Part shown: positions 24,478 to 25,766 of the stretch, piece after piece
Position numbering within the stretch: the stretch's first letter is position 1
How the letters are laid out: each line of letters starts with the position of its first letter
Assembly: GCF_009711475.1 (NCBI RefSeq)
Contig: NZ_SMMD01000944.1
Coordinates: forward strand, 1 to 25,766
DNA from: Fulvivirga aurantia
GTDB lineage: Bacteria; Bacteroidota; Bacteroidia; Cytophagales; Cyclobacteriaceae
DNA: 25,766 nt
Direction: 5' to 3'
The notes under the pieces: generated by a model
The model's database searches: none
The model's input: only the letters and a program-made list of their open reading frames with translations
What the model was told of the DNA's origin: nothing
Position numbers and translations under genes: made by a program

Positions 24478-25596
24478 ATGAAAAAAGTACTTTTTATAGA
24501 CAGAGACGGTACACTCATTATCGAACCGGAAGATGAACAAATTGATTGTCTGGAGAAACTGGAATTTTATCCTAAAGTATTTACTGAGCTATCTAAAATC
24601 GCCAAAAATGATCAGTTTGAGTTGGTAATGGTCACCAACCAGGACGGCTTGGGCACTGAGTCATTTCCTGAAAACACCTTCTGGCCTGCACAAAATAAAA
24701 TGCTCAAAACGCTGGAAAATGAAGGTATTGTCTTTGATGAGATTTTGATTGACGATTCATTCCCTCACGAAAATAAGCCAACCCGAAAACCCGGCACAGG
24801 TCTTCTCACAAAGTATCTGAACGGGAATTACGACCTGAAGAATTCGTTTGTTATTGGGGACAGGCTCAGCGATATAAAACTGGCTGAAAATTTAGGCTGT
24901 CAGGGCATACTTATGAATGAGAACCTGGTAGAAGACCTGGCCGATCAGCAATTGGATGAAAGCTGTGCGCTAATCTCCTCCGATTGGTCAAAGATCGCCT
25001 CTTTTCTCATGAAAAAATCACGGGTAGGCACGGTAAAGCGCAAAACTAAGGAGACCGATATTTCGATCAGCCTTAACCTTGATGGTACAGGTCAGGCCAA
25101 TATCAGCACAGGTATCGTGTTTTTTGATCATATGTTGGAGCAGATTGCGAAGCATGGCCTAATCGATCTTAATATACTTACCAAAGGAGATTTAGAAGTT
25201 GACGAGCATCACACGATCGAAGATACAGCCATTGCATTGGGAGAAGCCTTTCTACAAGCACTTGGAAACAAGCGAGGGATCGAGCGATATGGCTTTTGCC
25301 TGCCTATGGATGATGCATTGGCACAGGTAGCTTTAGATTTTGGTGGCAGAAACTGGATTGTTTGGGAGGCTGAGTTTAAGCGTGAGATGATTGGAAAAAT
25401 GCCAACTGAGATGTTTTACCACTTCTTTAAGTCTTTCTCAGATAGCGCAAAATGCAATTTAAATATCTCTGTAAAAGGCGATAATGAGCACCATAAAATT
25501 GAAGGAATTTTCAAAGCTTTTGCCAAAGCCATTAAAATGGCCGTGAAGAAAGACGCGAATAATGAAGAGTTGCCTAGCACCAAAGGTGTTTTGTAA
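24478..25596 (+). CDS. hisB: Bifunctional histidinol-phosphatase / imidazoleglycerol-phosphate dehydratase
   Basis: 372 aa fusion. The N-terminal HAD phosphatase (about 1-165) has nucleophile region FIDRDGT (D8, D10), 'VTNQDG' (52-57), K104 in RKP and GDR (127-129). The C-terminal dehydratase (about 183-372) has metal-binding 'DHML' (H218), 'DEHHTIED' (H244, H245, E248), H315 (MFYHFF), 'DNEHHKIEG' (H338, H339, E342) and the ending LPSTKG. In E. coli HisB a Cys-His-Cys-Cys zinc site lies before RKP; the matching segment here is [12 protein letters not shown] (94-105), which keeps one His but no Cys. It catalyses steps 6 and 8 of histidine synthesis. The downstream his genes (hisH, A, F, I) are not within the window. 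Confidence 0.95.
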   Translation: MKKVLFIDRDGTLIIEPEDEQIDCLEKLEFYPKVFTELSKIAKNDQFELVMVTNQDGLGTESFPENTFWPAQNKMLKTLENEGIVFDEILIDDSFPHENKPTRKPGTGLLTKYLNGNYDLKNSFVIGDRLSDIKLAENLGCQGILMNENLVEDLADQQLDESCALISSDWSKIASFLMKKSRVGTVKRKTKETDISISLNLDGTGQANISTGIVFFDHMLEQIAKHGLIDLNILTKGDLEVDEHHTIEDTAIALGEAFLQALGNKRGIERYGFCLPMDDALAQVALDFGGRNWIVWEAEFKREMIGKMPTEMFYHFFKSFSDSAKCNLNISVKGDNEHHKIEGIFKAFAKAIKMAVKKDANNEELPSTKGVL

Positions 25597-25635
25597 AAAT
25601 CTGTAATAACCATCTCAGTCAGACACATAAAGCAA

Positions 25636-25732
25636 GTCATGCTGAGCGCAACGAAGTAACTTACTAAGCATGAAACAATGATTATTAAACTAACAACTGT
25701 ACTGAGTAAGATCCTTCGTACCTCAGGATGAC
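25636..25732. repeat. REP/MITE-like imperfect inverted repeat, 97 bp
   Basis: The left arm begins GTCATGCTGAGCGCAACGAA (25636-25655) and the right arm ends CTTCGTACCTCAGGATGAC (25714-25732). Read as reverse complement the right arm is GTCATCCTGAGG-TACGAAG, so the arms agree at most positions over about 32 nt, including an inner CTTACT/AGTAAG pair. The central 30 nt is AT-rich. The GTCAT-CTGAG...CGAAG family is, from memory, a frequent intergenic repeat in Bacteroidota. No transposase is encoded. It lies 39 nt after hisB and takes up most of the terminal 170-nt gap. Confidence 0.65.
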
Positions 25733-25766
25733 CCTATAATTAGGTTTACATTGTCAGTGGATGGAG

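Overview
The window looks like ordinary chromosome from a member of the Bacteroidota, most likely a marine or soil Cytophagales-type organism (Fulvivirga/Marivirga-like; this rank is inference). Pointers are AT-rich DNA, the Bacteroidota promoter signature (TTG, about 21 bp, TAnnTTTG) upstream of several genes, a lipoprotein TamA homologue (TamL), a fused E1 alpha/beta 2-oxoacid dehydrogenase, a fused HisB, and weak Shine-Dalgarno sequences throughout. No prophage, insertion sequence, CRISPR array, tRNA or rRNA was seen.

Layout. 1-3731: a YfiR-like periplasmic protein closed by a strong terminator, then a SpoU-family RNA methyltransferase and the outer-membrane protein TamL, transcribed divergently from starts only 15 nt apart. 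3753-8020: E1 alpha/beta on the minus strand, hemF plus a PAP2 phosphatase on the plus strand, and riboflavin synthase converging on them. 8146-10042: a small accessory-looking module (membrane protein, winged-helix regulator, DUF2306-like membrane protein, secreted protein) with the same 15-bp palindrome in front of both of its transcription blocks. 10144-11895: cysS, broken by an apparent one-base deletion, then yidD. 12141-13770: ACMSD (kynurenine-pathway decarboxylase) overlapping a secreted protein with a CxxCxGxG motif. 13911-18316: a large CheB-CheR-PAS histidine kinase translationally coupled to a single-domain response regulator. 18431-20985: trhO, mogA and an M23 peptidase in one operon behind a textbook promoter. 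20986-25596: a histidine operon hisG-hisD-hisC-hisB behind a leader peptide with six consecutive His codons and an intrinsic terminator. 25636-25732: an imperfect inverted-repeat (REP/MITE-like) element.

The most informative points beyond gene naming are the his attenuator, for which competing terminator and antiterminator pairings can be read off the sequence; the twin palindromes around the winged-helix regulator, a probable local autoregulatory circuit; the cysS frameshift, which is either a sequence error or a real lesion in a normally essential gene; and the apparent loss of the zinc-ligand cysteines in the phosphatase half of HisB. Most of the remainder is housekeeping.
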